Notes under the pieces: model-generated
Seen by the model: the letters and a program-made list of their open reading frames with translations, nothing else
Database searches by the model: none
What the model was told of the DNA's origin: nothing
Shown here: one piece after another, positions 1 to 7,751 of the stretch
Layout: each line of letters begins with the position of its first letter
How positions within the stretch are numbered: the first letter of the stretch is position 1
DNA from: Streptomyces globosus
Lineage (GTDB): Bacteria > Actinomycetota > Actinomycetes > Streptomycetales > Streptomycetaceae
Direction: 5' to 3'
Assembly (NCBI RefSeq): GCF_003325375.1
Contig: NZ_CP030862.1
Coordinates: 5,089,501-5,153,500, forward strand
DNA length: 64,000 nt
Translations under genes and position numbers: made by a program

Positions 1-16
1 GGGACGGGTCGGCGGC

Positions 17-1465
17 CTATTTCTTCAGCCAGGCCTGCATCATCTTCTGGGCGACGGGTGCCGCCAGGCGGCCGCCGCCGATCTCGGACCGGTCGGTGTC
101 GGAGTTCTCGATCACCACGGCCACGGCGATCTGCTTGCCCTTCGCCTTGCCGTACGAGGTGAACCAGGCGAGCGGCGGCAAATTGTTCTTCACGCCGCGC
201 TGGGCGGTGCCCGTCTTGCCGCCGACCTCGGCGCCCGACACCTGCGCGGGCTTGCCGCCGCCCTCGGTCGCGACGGTCTTCATGACGTCGCGCAGCATCG
301 AGGCGGTCTTGGCGTTCATGGCCTGCTGGGTCTTGGGGTTCTTGAAGCTCTCCAGCACGCTGCCGCCCGCGTCGGTCACCTCGGAGACCGAGTGCGGAGC
401 GACGAGCTTGCCGTCGTTCTCGATCGCCGCCGTCACCATCGCCATCTGGAGCGGGGTCGCCTGGACGTCGAACTGGCCGATGCCGGTCTGCGCGACCTGG
501 TCGACGGACATCTTCGCGGAGGGGTACTTGCTCGGCACGCGGGTGGTGACGGGGATCTCCGTGTTCGTGTTGAAGCCGAGCTTCTCGGCCATCGCCCGCA
601 TCTTGTCCTGGCCCAGCTTGGAGGCGAGCTCGGCGAAGACGTTGTTGCAGGACAGCCGCATCGCGACACGCGCCGAGACGCCGTTGCAGGCGGCGGAGCC
701 GGCCTCGCTGGGAAGCAGCGTCCTGGTCCCGGGGATCGTGTACGGGTCGGGGATGCCGGTCGGGGCGTCGACGTCGGTGACGAGCCCGTTCTCGATGGCC
801 GCGGCCAGGGTGACCAGCTTGAAGGTGGAGCCGGGCGCCTGCGGCTTGCGCAGCGCGACGTTCTCCATGGCCTTGCCGTTGTCGGCGGACAGCTCCTCCC
901 ACGCCTCCTTGTCGTTGGCGCCGGCGATGCGGCCGGGGTCGAAGGACGGATTGTTCACCATGGCGAGGATCTCGCCGGTCTTCGGGTCGATCGCGACGGC
1001 GGATCCCTGCTTGCCCTGGAGCGCGTCCCAGGCCGCCTTCTGGACGTCCTTGTCGATCGTGGTGACGACGTTGCCCGGCGAGGCCCGCTTGTTGAGCAGC
1101 AGGTCCATGACGGTCTTCAGGCGGTCGTCCGAGCCGTTGAGGACCTTCTTGTAGACGCCTTCGAGCATGGTGGTGCCGAAGGCCTGCGAACTGAATCCGG
1201 TGATCGGGGCGTAGAGGGGCCCGTCCGCGTACGTCCGCTTGTAGGCGAAGTCCTTCCCGCCGGTCTTGACGGAGCCGGTGATCGCCTCTCCGCCCACGAT
1301 GATGTTCCCCAGCGGGTTCTCGTACTGCCCGAGGAGGTTCCGGCGGTTGTGCTCGTTGTCTGCGAGGGCCTGGCCTTGGTAGGCCTGCACCCAGGTGACC
1401 CGGACCAACAGGGCCAGCACCAGGAGCAGACAGAAGACCGACGCACGCCTGATCGTCTTGTTCAT
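17..1465 (-). CDS. Class B penicillin-binding protein (peptidoglycan transpeptidase)
   Basis: Predicted 482-residue membrane-anchored D,D-transpeptidase that cross-links peptidoglycan outside the membrane. A single N-terminal hydrophobic segment (about residues 9-29) follows a basic start, giving a cytoplasmic tail and an extracellular body. The three transpeptidase motifs are intact: STFK with nucleophile Ser213, SCN at 272-274, and KTGT from Lys417. An NTF2-like or dimerization region lies between the anchor and the catalytic domain. The ATG at 1465 is chosen because it precedes the hydrophobic anchor and has GGGAG just upstream; upstream in-frame sequence is Arg/Gly-rich shadow. No ftsW/rodA partner is next to it on this side; the other side is outside the window. 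Family certain; whether its role is septal, elongation or sporulation is not decidable here. Confidence 0.93.
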   Translation of the reverse strand: MNKTIRRASVFCLLLVLALLVRVTWVQAYQGQALADNEHNRRNLLGQYENPLGNIIVGGEAITGSVKTGGKDFAYKRTYADGPLYAPITGFSSQAFGTTMLEGVYKKVLNGSDDRLKTVMDLLLNKRASPGNVVTTIDKDVQKAAWDALQGKQGSAVAIDPKTGEILAMVNNPSFDPGRIAGANDKEAWEELSADNGKAMENVALRKPQAPGSTFKLVTLAAAIENGLVTDVDAPTGIPDPYTIPGTRTLLPSEAGSAACNGVSARVAMRLSCNNVFAELASKLGQDKMRAMAEKLGFNTNTEIPVTTRVPSKYPSAKMSVDQVAQTGIGQFDVQATPLQMAMVTAAIENDGKLVAPHSVSEVTDAGGSVLESFKNPKTQQAMNAKTASMLRDVMKTVATEGGGKPAQVSGAEVGGKTGTAQRGVKNNLPPLAWFTSYGKAKGKQIAVAVVIENSDTDRSEIGGGRLAAPVAQKMMQAWLKK

Positions 1466-1527
1466 CTCCCGAAAGGACGCTCGACGGCCCGCGTACGTTC
1501 CTCCCCGGCCCGAGTGTGGCCCGTTTC

Positions 1528-2193
1528 TCAGGCCCTTCTCATCACGAACCCCCCTTCGTAGGCGGCGATGACCGCCTGGGTGCGGTCGCGCGAACCCGTC
1601 TTGGCGAGGACGGCCGCCACGTGCGTCTTGACGGTCTGGGGGCCGACGCCGAGGCGGGCGCCGATCTCGGCGTTCGACAGCCCGGTGGCCATCAGCCGCA
1701 GCACACCGGCCTCCCGGTCCGTGAGCCGTGCCGCCCAGGCCGCCGTCCCGCCCGCTGCTGCGGCGGCGTGGCTCGCGGCGAGCGAGCGGACCGCCTCGGG
1801 GAAGAGCAGCGAGTCCCCGCGGGCGACCAGCCGCACCGCGCCGACCAGTTCGTCGGGGTCGGCCCGCTTCAGCAGGAACCCGGCGGCGCCGGCCCGCAGC
1901 GCGTCGTACACGTGGGCGTCGTTCTCGAAGGTGGTCACGACGAGGATCCTGGGCGGTTCGGCCGCACCGGCCAGGATCCGCTCGGTGGCCCGTATTCCGT
2001 CGATGCCGGGCATCCGGACGTCCATCAGCACCACGTCCGGCGCGAGGGTGCGGACGGCGGTCACCGCCTCGGCGCCGTCGCCGGCCTCCCCGACGACCTC
2101 CAGGTCGGGTTCGGCGTCGAGGATGGCCCGCAGGGCGGTGCGGACCATGCGCTCGTCGTCGGCGAGGACCAGGCGCAGCGGGGGCCGGTTCAT
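1528..2193 (-). CDS. NarL/LuxR-type two-component response regulator
   Basis: A 221-residue DNA-binding response regulator. The receiver domain (about residues 6-120) has the acidic pair ADDE near residue 11, phospho-acceptor Asp58 in LMDVRMPG, and the conserved Thr/Lys region. The C-terminal LuxR HTH (about 155-205) carries LSNAEIGARLGVGPQTVKTHV. The ATG at 2193 overlaps the TGA of the upstream sensor kinase as ATGA, so the two are translationally coupled and almost certainly a cognate pair. Target genes are unknown. The neighbouring membrane-protein gene upstream of the kinase is the most likely functional partner. Confidence 0.93.
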   Translation of the reverse strand: MNRPPLRLVLADDERMVRTALRAILDAEPDLEVVGEAGDGAEAVTAVRTLAPDVVLMDVRMPGIDGIRATERILAGAAEPPRILVVTTFENDAHVYDALRAGAAGFLLKRADPDELVGAVRLVARGDSLLFPEAVRSLAASHAAAAAGGTAAWAARLTDREAGVLRLMATGLSNAEIGARLGVGPQTVKTHVAAVLAKTGSRDRTQAVIAAYEGGFVMRRA

Positions 2194-3485
2194 CGGCAGC
2201 CCCCGCCGAGCGGGAGGACGGCCCGCAGCCGCCACAGGCCGTCGTGCCGCCCGGCCTCGACACTGCCGCCGAGGAGCCGGGCCCGCTCGGCGGCCCCGTG
2301 CAGGCCGCGGCCGCCGGTGGTGCGCGGGGAGGGGCCGGCTGGGGCCCCTGGCGGATTGGTCATGGTGATCTCCAGTTCTCGGTGTGCGGTGGTGCCGGGG
2401 CCGCCGTCCGGGCCCTTCCGGACGGCGATCCGCAGCTCGACGGGCCCGGCCCCGTGCCGCAGGGCGTTGCCGAGTCCCTCCTGCACGATCCGGTAGGCCT
2501 CCCGGGACGCGATCGGGGAGAGCTGCGACCAGTCCCCGGCGGGCCCCGGCTCCTGCCGGACGGTGACGGCCACGCCGGCGGCGCGGGTGCGGGCCAGCAG
2601 CCCGTCCAGGTCGGAGGCGAGGGTGGGGGCGGGCGCGGCGGCTGTCCGGCCGGCGGGGTCGCCGTCACGCAGCAGGCCGAGCACCCCGTCCAGCTCGCCC
2701 ACGGTCCGCCGGGCGGTGTCCTCGATGGCGGCGAGGGCCTCCCGGACGAACTCGGGGTCGCGGCCGAGGACCCGGCGGGCTGCGGCCGCCTGGAGGGTGA
2801 CCGCGCTCAGGGCGTGTCCGACGGCGTCGTGCAGTTCGCGGGCGAGCCGGTTGCGCACGGCGAGGTCGGCGGCCCGTTCCTCGGCCGCTGCCAGCCGGTC
2901 GGCCGCCGTCGGCCCGAGCAGCACGGGCGCCGCCCGGGCCAGGAGCGCCCCCGCCGCCGCGGCGGCCGCGACCAGCCCGGCCAGCATCCCGGCACCCATG
3001 AGCGGCGCGAGCCAGGAGGCGGTGTCGTCGGGGAAGTAGACCAGCGACAGCGGGGCCTCCCGCAGCGACCGCACCAACGGCACCGCGATCAGCACCACCG
3101 CCATCGGCGGCACCGCCAGGCTCATCCCCGCCACGGCCGCCCCGGCGCCCAGGTGCAGCGACCACCAGGCGGCAGTCCTCCCGCGGGCCGCCCAGGACCG
3201 GGCCGGCCCCTCTGCCAGCAGTTCCCCCGGCACCCCGCACAGCATCCGCACCGCACCCGCCGACATCGGCCGGACCGGCCCGAACACGCCGGTCACCGCG
3301 GCGAGCGGCAAGGACAGGCCGTAGGCGGCGAACGTCAGCGGCACGGACTCCAGGGTGTTCACCCCGCCGGCCGCCACCCCGACGGCCACCTGCGCCACCA
3401 GGAAGTACGGCATCAGCAGCGCCCCGCCGAGCACCAGATGCACCCACCGCATCCGCGCCCGCACCCCCCACACCGCAGCCCGCAT
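2190..3485 (-). CDS. Two-component sensor histidine kinase (HisKA_3 type)
   Basis: A 431-residue membrane kinase. The N-terminal half has several hydrophobic segments (about 15-40, 50-70, 105-140 and 160-185), suggesting a polytopic sensor without a large extracellular domain. The HisKA_3 dimerization helix contains the phospho-acceptor His219 in RELHDAVGHALS. The ATPase domain shows Asn340 in EGLGNALRHG and the glycine box GGRGLHGAAER near the end. GGGGGAG lies about 8 bases before the ATG. Its stop overlaps the start of the response regulator. The stimulus cannot be read from the sequence; this architecture is common in Streptomyces for envelope or antibiotic stress sensing, which is only a family-level inference. 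Confidence 0.92.
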   Translation of the reverse strand: MRAAVWGVRARMRWVHLVLGGALLMPYFLVAQVAVGVAAGGVNTLESVPLTFAAYGLSLPLAAVTGVFGPVRPMSAGAVRMLCGVPGELLAEGPARSWAARGRTAAWWSLHLGAGAAVAGMSLAVPPMAVVLIAVPLVRSLREAPLSLVYFPDDTASWLAPLMGAGMLAGLVAAAAAAGALLARAAPVLLGPTAADRLAAAEERAADLAVRNRLARELHDAVGHALSAVTLQAAAARRVLGRDPEFVREALAAIEDTARRTVGELDGVLGLLRDGDPAGRTAAAPAPTLASDLDGLLARTRAAGVAVTVRQEPGPAGDWSQLSPIASREAYRIVQEGLGNALRHGAGPVELRIAVRKGPDGGPGTTAHRELEITMTNPPGAPAGPSPRTTGGRGLHGAAERARLLGGSVEAGRHDGLWRLRAVLPLGGGCR

Positions 3486-3564
3486 GCTGGCGCTCCCCCG
3501 ATCCCCTCACCCGTCGCCGCCCCCGAACCCGCACGGGAGCCGGCGCCCGCGCCGTACCGCACGT

Positions 3565-4701
3565 TCAGGCCAGTGTGCGCCGCCGGGTCGCGAACCCGGT
3601 CAGGACGCTGGCCGCGAGGCATCCGGTGACCACCTGGCCAGCGTAGGCCAGCAAGATCACGGAGGGTGTTCCTCCGCCCTCTCCGATCCCGGGAGCGAAG
3701 GGCACGGCAAGGAGGTACAGGCCCCAGCAGAGCGTCGCGGCCGATCCGATCCACCCCGCCACCAGCGGCCACACCGGCCGCCGCCCCCCTCCCCGGGCCA
3801 GCAGCACCGCGCACCAGCCGGCGAGCAGCGCGCACACCGCGTGCACCGCCGACACCACCCCCGTCTCCACCGAATGCAGGGCCGCCCGCTCGGCGCCCAG
3901 CCACGCGGCGCCCCCGAAGGCCCAGTACGCGTACAGCGCACCCAGCGCCGTGCCGAGCGCGGCCGCGGCTCCCGCCGCCACCCCCGTGGGCGGCGGGAGC
4001 CGCATACCGCTCGCGCCCTGCCGGAGGCGGCCCCAGCGCCTGCGCGCATAGGGAACGAACAGGCCTGCGAGGGCGAGCCCTTGGACGGTGAAGCCGCCGT
4101 AGACGACGAGGTACACCCAGCCGTGGAGGAAGGACTCCCCGGCGGCCCTCGCCGCGGGATCGGCGCCCAGGCCGACGGCTCTGAGGGCGAGTTGGGCGGG
4201 GAAGCCGGCGAGTATCGGCGTGAGCAGCCCGGTCGCGGTGAAGGCGGGGACGAGGAGCAGCGGCGCCGGCACCCGCCGGCCCCACGGCCGGGTCAGCAGC
4301 AGCGCCAGCACGATCACGGCCGCGTCCATGGCCATGGTCACGGCATTGGCCACGGTGAAGAACACCGACGGTGCGAGCAGCACGCTGCCCTCCGGTATGC
4401 CGATGTCGCTCCCGGCCAGCCAGGCCGTCTTCAGGGCCAGGTACGGCAGTGTCGCGGCCACGGCCGCCGCCCGCAGCAGCCGCGCCCCCGCACCGGTGGC
4501 GTCGGGCGCGCGGGCCTCCGCCGTCACGGCGGCCGCACCGCCCGCTGCCTTGCCTGCCGTCCTCCCTGCGGTCCTCGCGGCCCTCGCCGCAGCCGTCCCC
4601 CTCCCGCCGGGTGTCCCGGTGGTCGTCTCGGTCCTGTCGGTCCTGTCGGTCCTGTCGGTCGTGTCGGCAGGACCCGTCCGGTGCATTGCTCGCCTGGTCA
4701 T
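3565..4701 (-). CDS. Polytopic membrane protein of unknown function
   Basis: A 378-residue protein with no family I can name. The first 60 residues are low-complexity Thr/Asp/Arg and Ala/Gly sequence encoded by a 9-bp tandem repeat. The rest contains about eight hydrophobic segments with short polar loops, so it is an integral membrane protein. It lies 79 bases upstream of the sensor kinase and is read in the same direction, so it may share the transcript and be an accessory sensor or an output of that system. The start is uncertain: ATG 4701 is used, ATG 4686 is also possible, and an upstream in-frame ATG at 4803 would add Pro/Gly/Arg-rich sequence that looks non-coding. Confidence 0.7.
   Translation of the reverse strand: MTRRAMHRTGPADTTDRTDRTDRTETTTGTPGGRGTAAARAARTAGRTAGKAAGGAAAVTAEARAPDATGAGARLLRAAAVAATLPYLALKTAWLAGSDIGIPEGSVLLAPSVFFTVANAVTMAMDAAVIVLALLLTRPWGRRVPAPLLLVPAFTATGLLTPILAGFPAQLALRAVGLGADPAARAAGESFLHGWVYLVVYGGFTVQGLALAGLFVPYARRRWGRLRQGASGMRLPPPTGVAAGAAAALGTALGALYAYWAFGGAAWLGAERAALHSVETGVVSAVHAVCALLAGWCAVLLARGGGRRPVWPLVAGWIGSAATLCWGLYLLAVPFAPGIGEGGGTPSVILLAYAGQVVTGCLAASVLTGFATRRRTLA
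4622..4666. repeat. 9-bp tandem repeat (five units)
   Basis: Units of GTCCTGTCG occur at 4631, 4640 and 4649, flanked by one-mismatch units at 4622 and 4658. It lies in frame in the N-terminus of the membrane protein and encodes a repeated Thr-Asp-Arg tract on the minus strand. Because the unit is a multiple of three, copy-number change would alter length without shifting the frame. Confidence 0.8.
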
Positions 4702-4813
4702 GGCCCTACGTTCCCCCGCCCCCGGCCCCGGCCGCCTCCCCCGCCGAGGGGATCTGCCTCCCCCGCCCGGGGGAGGAACCCCCGGGCCCTGCGCAGGAGC
4801 CACCGCCGGGCCG

Positions 4814-5695
4814 TCACATCCGGCGCGTCACCACCGACAGCCGGTCCCGGGCGGCGAACAGGGCCGCCTTGATCAGCTCTTCGCGCTCCTCCGTCAGCCG
4901 GGCCACCGGCACCGAGCAGCTCACCGCGTCCCGGGCGGGCGTCCGGTACGGCACCGCCACCCCGAAGCAGCGCAGCCCCAGCGTGTTCTCCTCCCGGTCC
5001 TCCGCATACCCCTTCTCCCGCACCACCGCGAGCTCCTCGATGAGCCGCTCCCGGTCGGTCACGGTGTGCTCGGTGACCGCCTCCAGCCTCCGCGGCAGCA
5101 GCGCCCGCACCTCCTCGTCGGAGTGGCCGGCGAGCAGCGCCTTGCCGAGTGCCGTCGAGTGGACGGGCAGCCTCCGCCCGACGCGCGTGAACGGCCGCAG
5201 ATGGTGCCGGGACTGGCGGGTCGCCAGGTAGACGACGCTCGTGCCGTCCATCCGGGCCAGGTGGATGGTCTCGGTCGTGTCCTCCGAGAGCCGGTCGAGG
5301 GTGGGCCGGGCCGCGGCCACCACCTCGTCGCCGTCGATGTACGAACTGCCGACGAGCAGGGCCCGTACGCCGATGCCGTACCGGGTGCCCGTCGCGTCCG
5401 TCTCGACCCAGCCCAGGTTCACCAGCGTGCGCAGCAGCATGTACAGGCTGGACTTGGGCAGTCCGAGGTCGTGCTGGATGTCGGCAAGGCTGTGCAGGCC
5501 GGGCCGGGCCGCGAAGTGCTCCAACAGGACGACCGTGCGGACGGCGGACTTGACCGCCGCGGGTGCCCCGGCCGGCTCGCCGCCGGGCCCCGCTTCGTCC
5601 CCACCGCCCGGCGCGGCCCCCCGTACCGCTGCCCCGCCCGTGCCGGAGGCCGTGCCCCCGCTCGCGCCTGCGCCGGTGTCTGCGCCTGTGGTCAT
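4814..5695 (-). CDS. IclR-family transcriptional regulator
   Basis: A 293-residue regulator. After a Gly/Ala-rich N-terminal tail of about 45 residues comes the winged-helix domain (about 47-110), with LADIQHDLGLPKSSLYMLLRTL as the HTH. The C-terminal effector-binding GAF-like domain (about 120-290) includes HSTALGKALLA and the typical RCFGVAVPYRTP stretch. It is divergent from the aldehyde dehydrogenase gene, with a perfect palindrome in the shared intergenic region, so it probably controls that gene and perhaps itself. IclR proteins beside such dehydrogenases usually respond to sugar-acid intermediates; that ligand assignment is inference. Confidence 0.92.
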   Translation of the reverse strand: MTTGADTGAGASGGTASGTGGAAVRGAAPGGGDEAGPGGEPAGAPAAVKSAVRTVVLLEHFAARPGLHSLADIQHDLGLPKSSLYMLLRTLVNLGWVETDATGTRYGIGVRALLVGSSYIDGDEVVAAARPTLDRLSEDTTETIHLARMDGTSVVYLATRQSRHHLRPFTRVGRRLPVHSTALGKALLAGHSDEEVRALLPRRLEAVTEHTVTDRERLIEELAVVREKGYAEDREENTLGLRCFGVAVPYRTPARDAVSCSVPVARLTEEREELIKAALFAARDRLSVVTRRM

Positions 5696-5797
5696 GCGCC
5701 TCGTGCCCCTCTTCGCCTGATGTCACGGTCTCTTGTCACGCCGTGGACGCGGAAATAGAGTCCGGAACGGATGGAGATCATTCACCCACCGGGACGG

Positions 5798-5815
5798 CGT
5801 TCAGAATACTGAACG
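5798..5815. promoter_or_regulatory. Probable IclR operator
   Basis: A perfect inverted repeat, CGTTCAG-AATA-CTGAACG, sits about 40 bases before the dehydrogenase ATG in the divergent intergenic region. Its size and GTTCAG/CTGAAC half-sites resemble known IclR-family operators. The adjacent divergent gene encodes an IclR regulator, which makes it the likely ligand of this site. Confidence 0.7.
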
Positions 5816-5855
5816 GACCCGGCGGGGCCGGCGCGGATCCAGGAGGCAGTACGGC

Positions 5856-7385
5856 ATGGCAGCAGGGACACCAGTCTGGAGTGTGGACCCCCGCACCGGG
5901 AAGCAGCGGGAACAGGTCACCCTGGAGGCCGCCCCGGCGGACGTGGACGCCGCCGTGCGCGCCGCGCACGCGGCCCGCGGCGCGCTCGCCGACCGCGCCG
6001 CACGCACCGCCTTCCTCCGCGCCGCCGCCGACCTGCTCGACGCGGAGGCTGCCCGGGTCGTGGAGACCGCCGACGCCGAGACGGCGCTCGGCCCGGCCCG
6101 CCTCACCGGCGAACTCGCGCGGACCACCGGCCAGCTGCGGGCCTTCGCCGACGCCGTGGACGAGGGCTCCTACCTCGACATCCGCATCGACCGGGCCGAC
6201 GCCTCCCTCACCCCGCCGCGCCCCGAACTGCGCCGCTACAAGGTGCCTCTGGGCGTGGTCGCCGTCTACGCCGCCTCCAACTTCCCCCTCGCCTTCTCCG
6301 TCCCCGGCGGGGACACCGCGAGTGCCCTGGCCGCCGGCTGCCCGGTGGTCGTCAAGGCCCACCCCGACCACCCGGCCGCCTCCGAGCTGTGCGCCTCGCT
6401 CCTGCGCCGCGCGGCCGCGGCGGCCGGACTGCCGGAGGCGGTCGTGTCGGTGGTCCACGGCTTCGACGCGGGCCTGGAGCTGATCCGGCACCCGCTGGTC
6501 GCCGCGGCCGGATTCACCGGGTCGGTGCGCGGCGGGCGCGCCCTGTTCGACGCGGCCGCCGCCCGGCCGGTGCCGATCCCCTTCCACGGCGAACTCGGCT
6601 CCCTGAACCCCGTCGTGGTCACCCCGGACGCCGCCGCCGAGCGGGCCGAGGAGATCGGCGCGGGCCTCGCCGCCTCGGTGACGCTCGGGAACGGCCAGTT
6701 CTGCGTCAAGCCGGGCCTGGTCCTCGTACCGGAGGGGGCGGCCGGGGACCGGCTGGCCGGGGCGCTCGCCAAGGCGCTCGGCGAGACCGGTCCGGGCGTC
6801 CTCCTCGACCACCGGATGCGGGACGCCTTCGCCGCAGGGGTCGCCGAGCGGGCCGCGCTGCCGGGCGTCACCGCGCCCGTCGCCGCGGGCGCCGCCGGGG
6901 AGCACGCCGTCGGCGCCGGCTGCCTGGCCGTGCCCGCCCGCGCCCTGCTGGCCGGCGGCCCGTACGACCTGCTGCTGGAGGAGTGCTTCGGCCCCGTCAC
7001 GGTCCTCGTCCGGTACGCCGGCCAGGACGAGGCGGGCGCCGTGCTGGACCGCCTGGCCGGGAACCTGAGCGCGACGCTCCACGTCTCTTCGGCGGAGGCG
7101 GAGGGGGCGCCGGGCCCGGCGGCCGCGCTGGTGGCCCGCGTGACGGAGCTGGCCGGGCGGATCGTCGTCAACGGCTGGCCGACGGGCGTCGCGGTGGCCC
7201 CGGCCCAGCACCACGGCGGCCCGTACCCGGCGGCGACCTCGCACTCCACGTCGGTCGGGGTGACGGCGATCGAACGCTGGCTGCGGCCCGTCGCCTACCA
7301 GTCCGTGCCGGAAGGGCTGCTTCCGCCGGAGCTGCGGGAGGCGAACCCGCTGGGGCTGCCGCGCCGCGTCACCGGGACGGCCTGA
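5856..7385 (+). CDS. NADP-type aldehyde dehydrogenase, probably alpha-ketoglutarate semialdehyde dehydrogenase
   Basis: A 509-residue cytosolic aldehyde dehydrogenase. Glu246 in HGELG and the catalytic Cys283 in GNGQFC are in place, and the Rossmann region shows NFPLAFSVPGGDTASALAAGC. This form (GQFC, HGELG, about 510 residues) is the 2,5-dioxovalerate / alpha-ketoglutarate semialdehyde dehydrogenase group, which oxidises the last intermediate of sugar-acid and hydroxyproline breakdown to 2-oxoglutarate. AGGAGG at 5841-5846 sets the ATG at 5856 and rules out the upstream in-frame ATG. Regulation by the divergent IclR protein is likely. No other sugar-acid pathway gene is adjacent, so substrate specificity rests on family likeness. 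Confidence 0.88.
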   Translation: MAAGTPVWSVDPRTGKQREQVTLEAAPADVDAAVRAAHAARGALADRAARTAFLRAAADLLDAEAARVVETADAETALGPARLTGELARTTGQLRAFADAVDEGSYLDIRIDRADASLTPPRPELRRYKVPLGVVAVYAASNFPLAFSVPGGDTASALAAGCPVVVKAHPDHPAASELCASLLRRAAAAAGLPEAVVSVVHGFDAGLELIRHPLVAAAGFTGSVRGGRALFDAAAARPVPIPFHGELGSLNPVVVTPDAAAERAEEIGAGLAASVTLGNGQFCVKPGLVLVPEGAAGDRLAGALAKALGETGPGVLLDHRMRDAFAAGVAERAALPGVTAPVAAGAAGEHAVGAGCLAVPARALLAGGPYDLLLEECFGPVTVLVRYAGQDEAGAVLDRLAGNLSATLHVSSAEAEGAPGPAAALVARVTELAGRIVVNGWPTGVAVAPAQHHGGPYPAATSHSTSVGVTAIERWLRPVAYQSVPEGLLPPELREANPLGLPRRVTGTA

Positions 7386-7431
7386 TCAAATGCGGTTGCC
7401 TGCCCCGGCCGGACCGGGGCAGGCTGCGCGC

Positions 7432-7653
7432 ATGCCGAGACCACAGGGATTCACGTACGAGCAACGGGGCGACGGCACCGTCGCCATCACCCACCGCGGC
7501 CGGTCCGCGGGCACCCTGCGCGGGCCGCGCGCGGAGAAGTTCCTCGCCGAGGTGGAGTCAGGCGACGCGCAGCTCGTGATGGCCCGCTGGACGGGCGCGT
7601 ACAGGTTCGGGAACGAGCGCACCGCCCGCAACCACCCGCGCAACCGGCGCTGA
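7432..7653 (+). CDS. Small conserved-type protein, unknown function
   Basis: A 73-residue basic protein with no signal peptide or membrane segment. It is predicted soluble and mixed alpha/beta, with the pattern YEQRGDGTVAITHRGR followed by an Arg/Trp-rich C-terminus. It lies 46 bases after the dehydrogenase and is followed by a hairpin terminator, so it could be the last gene of that transcript or have its own promoter. CAGGCT six bases before the ATG resembles a leaderless -10 box but lacks the first T. Actinobacterial proteins of this size and style exist as uncharacterised families. Confidence 0.65.
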   Translation: MPRPQGFTYEQRGDGTVAITHRGRSAGTLRGPRAEKFLAEVESGDAQLVMARWTGAYRFGNERTARNHPRNRR

Positions 7654-7668
7654 CGCCGCCCGGCACCG

Positions 7669-7698
7669 CCGTACGGGCGGCCCCCGCCGCCCGTACGG
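7669..7698. terminator. Hairpin terminator
   Basis: A perfect 12-bp stem (CCGTACGGGCGG and its complement) with a 6-base loop lies 15 bases after the small gene. There is no U-tract, as usual for Streptomyces. Confidence 0.7.
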
Positions 7699-7751
7699 AG
7701 CAGCGGAGGGCGGCGGGGGAACGGCACGGCACCCCCGGTCGTTCTCCGGGC

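Noticed and set aside
1466..2263. Arg/Gly-rich extension of the penicillin-binding protein
   Set aside because: It overlaps the response regulator on the same strand in another frame and has no domain; the real start precedes the membrane anchor.
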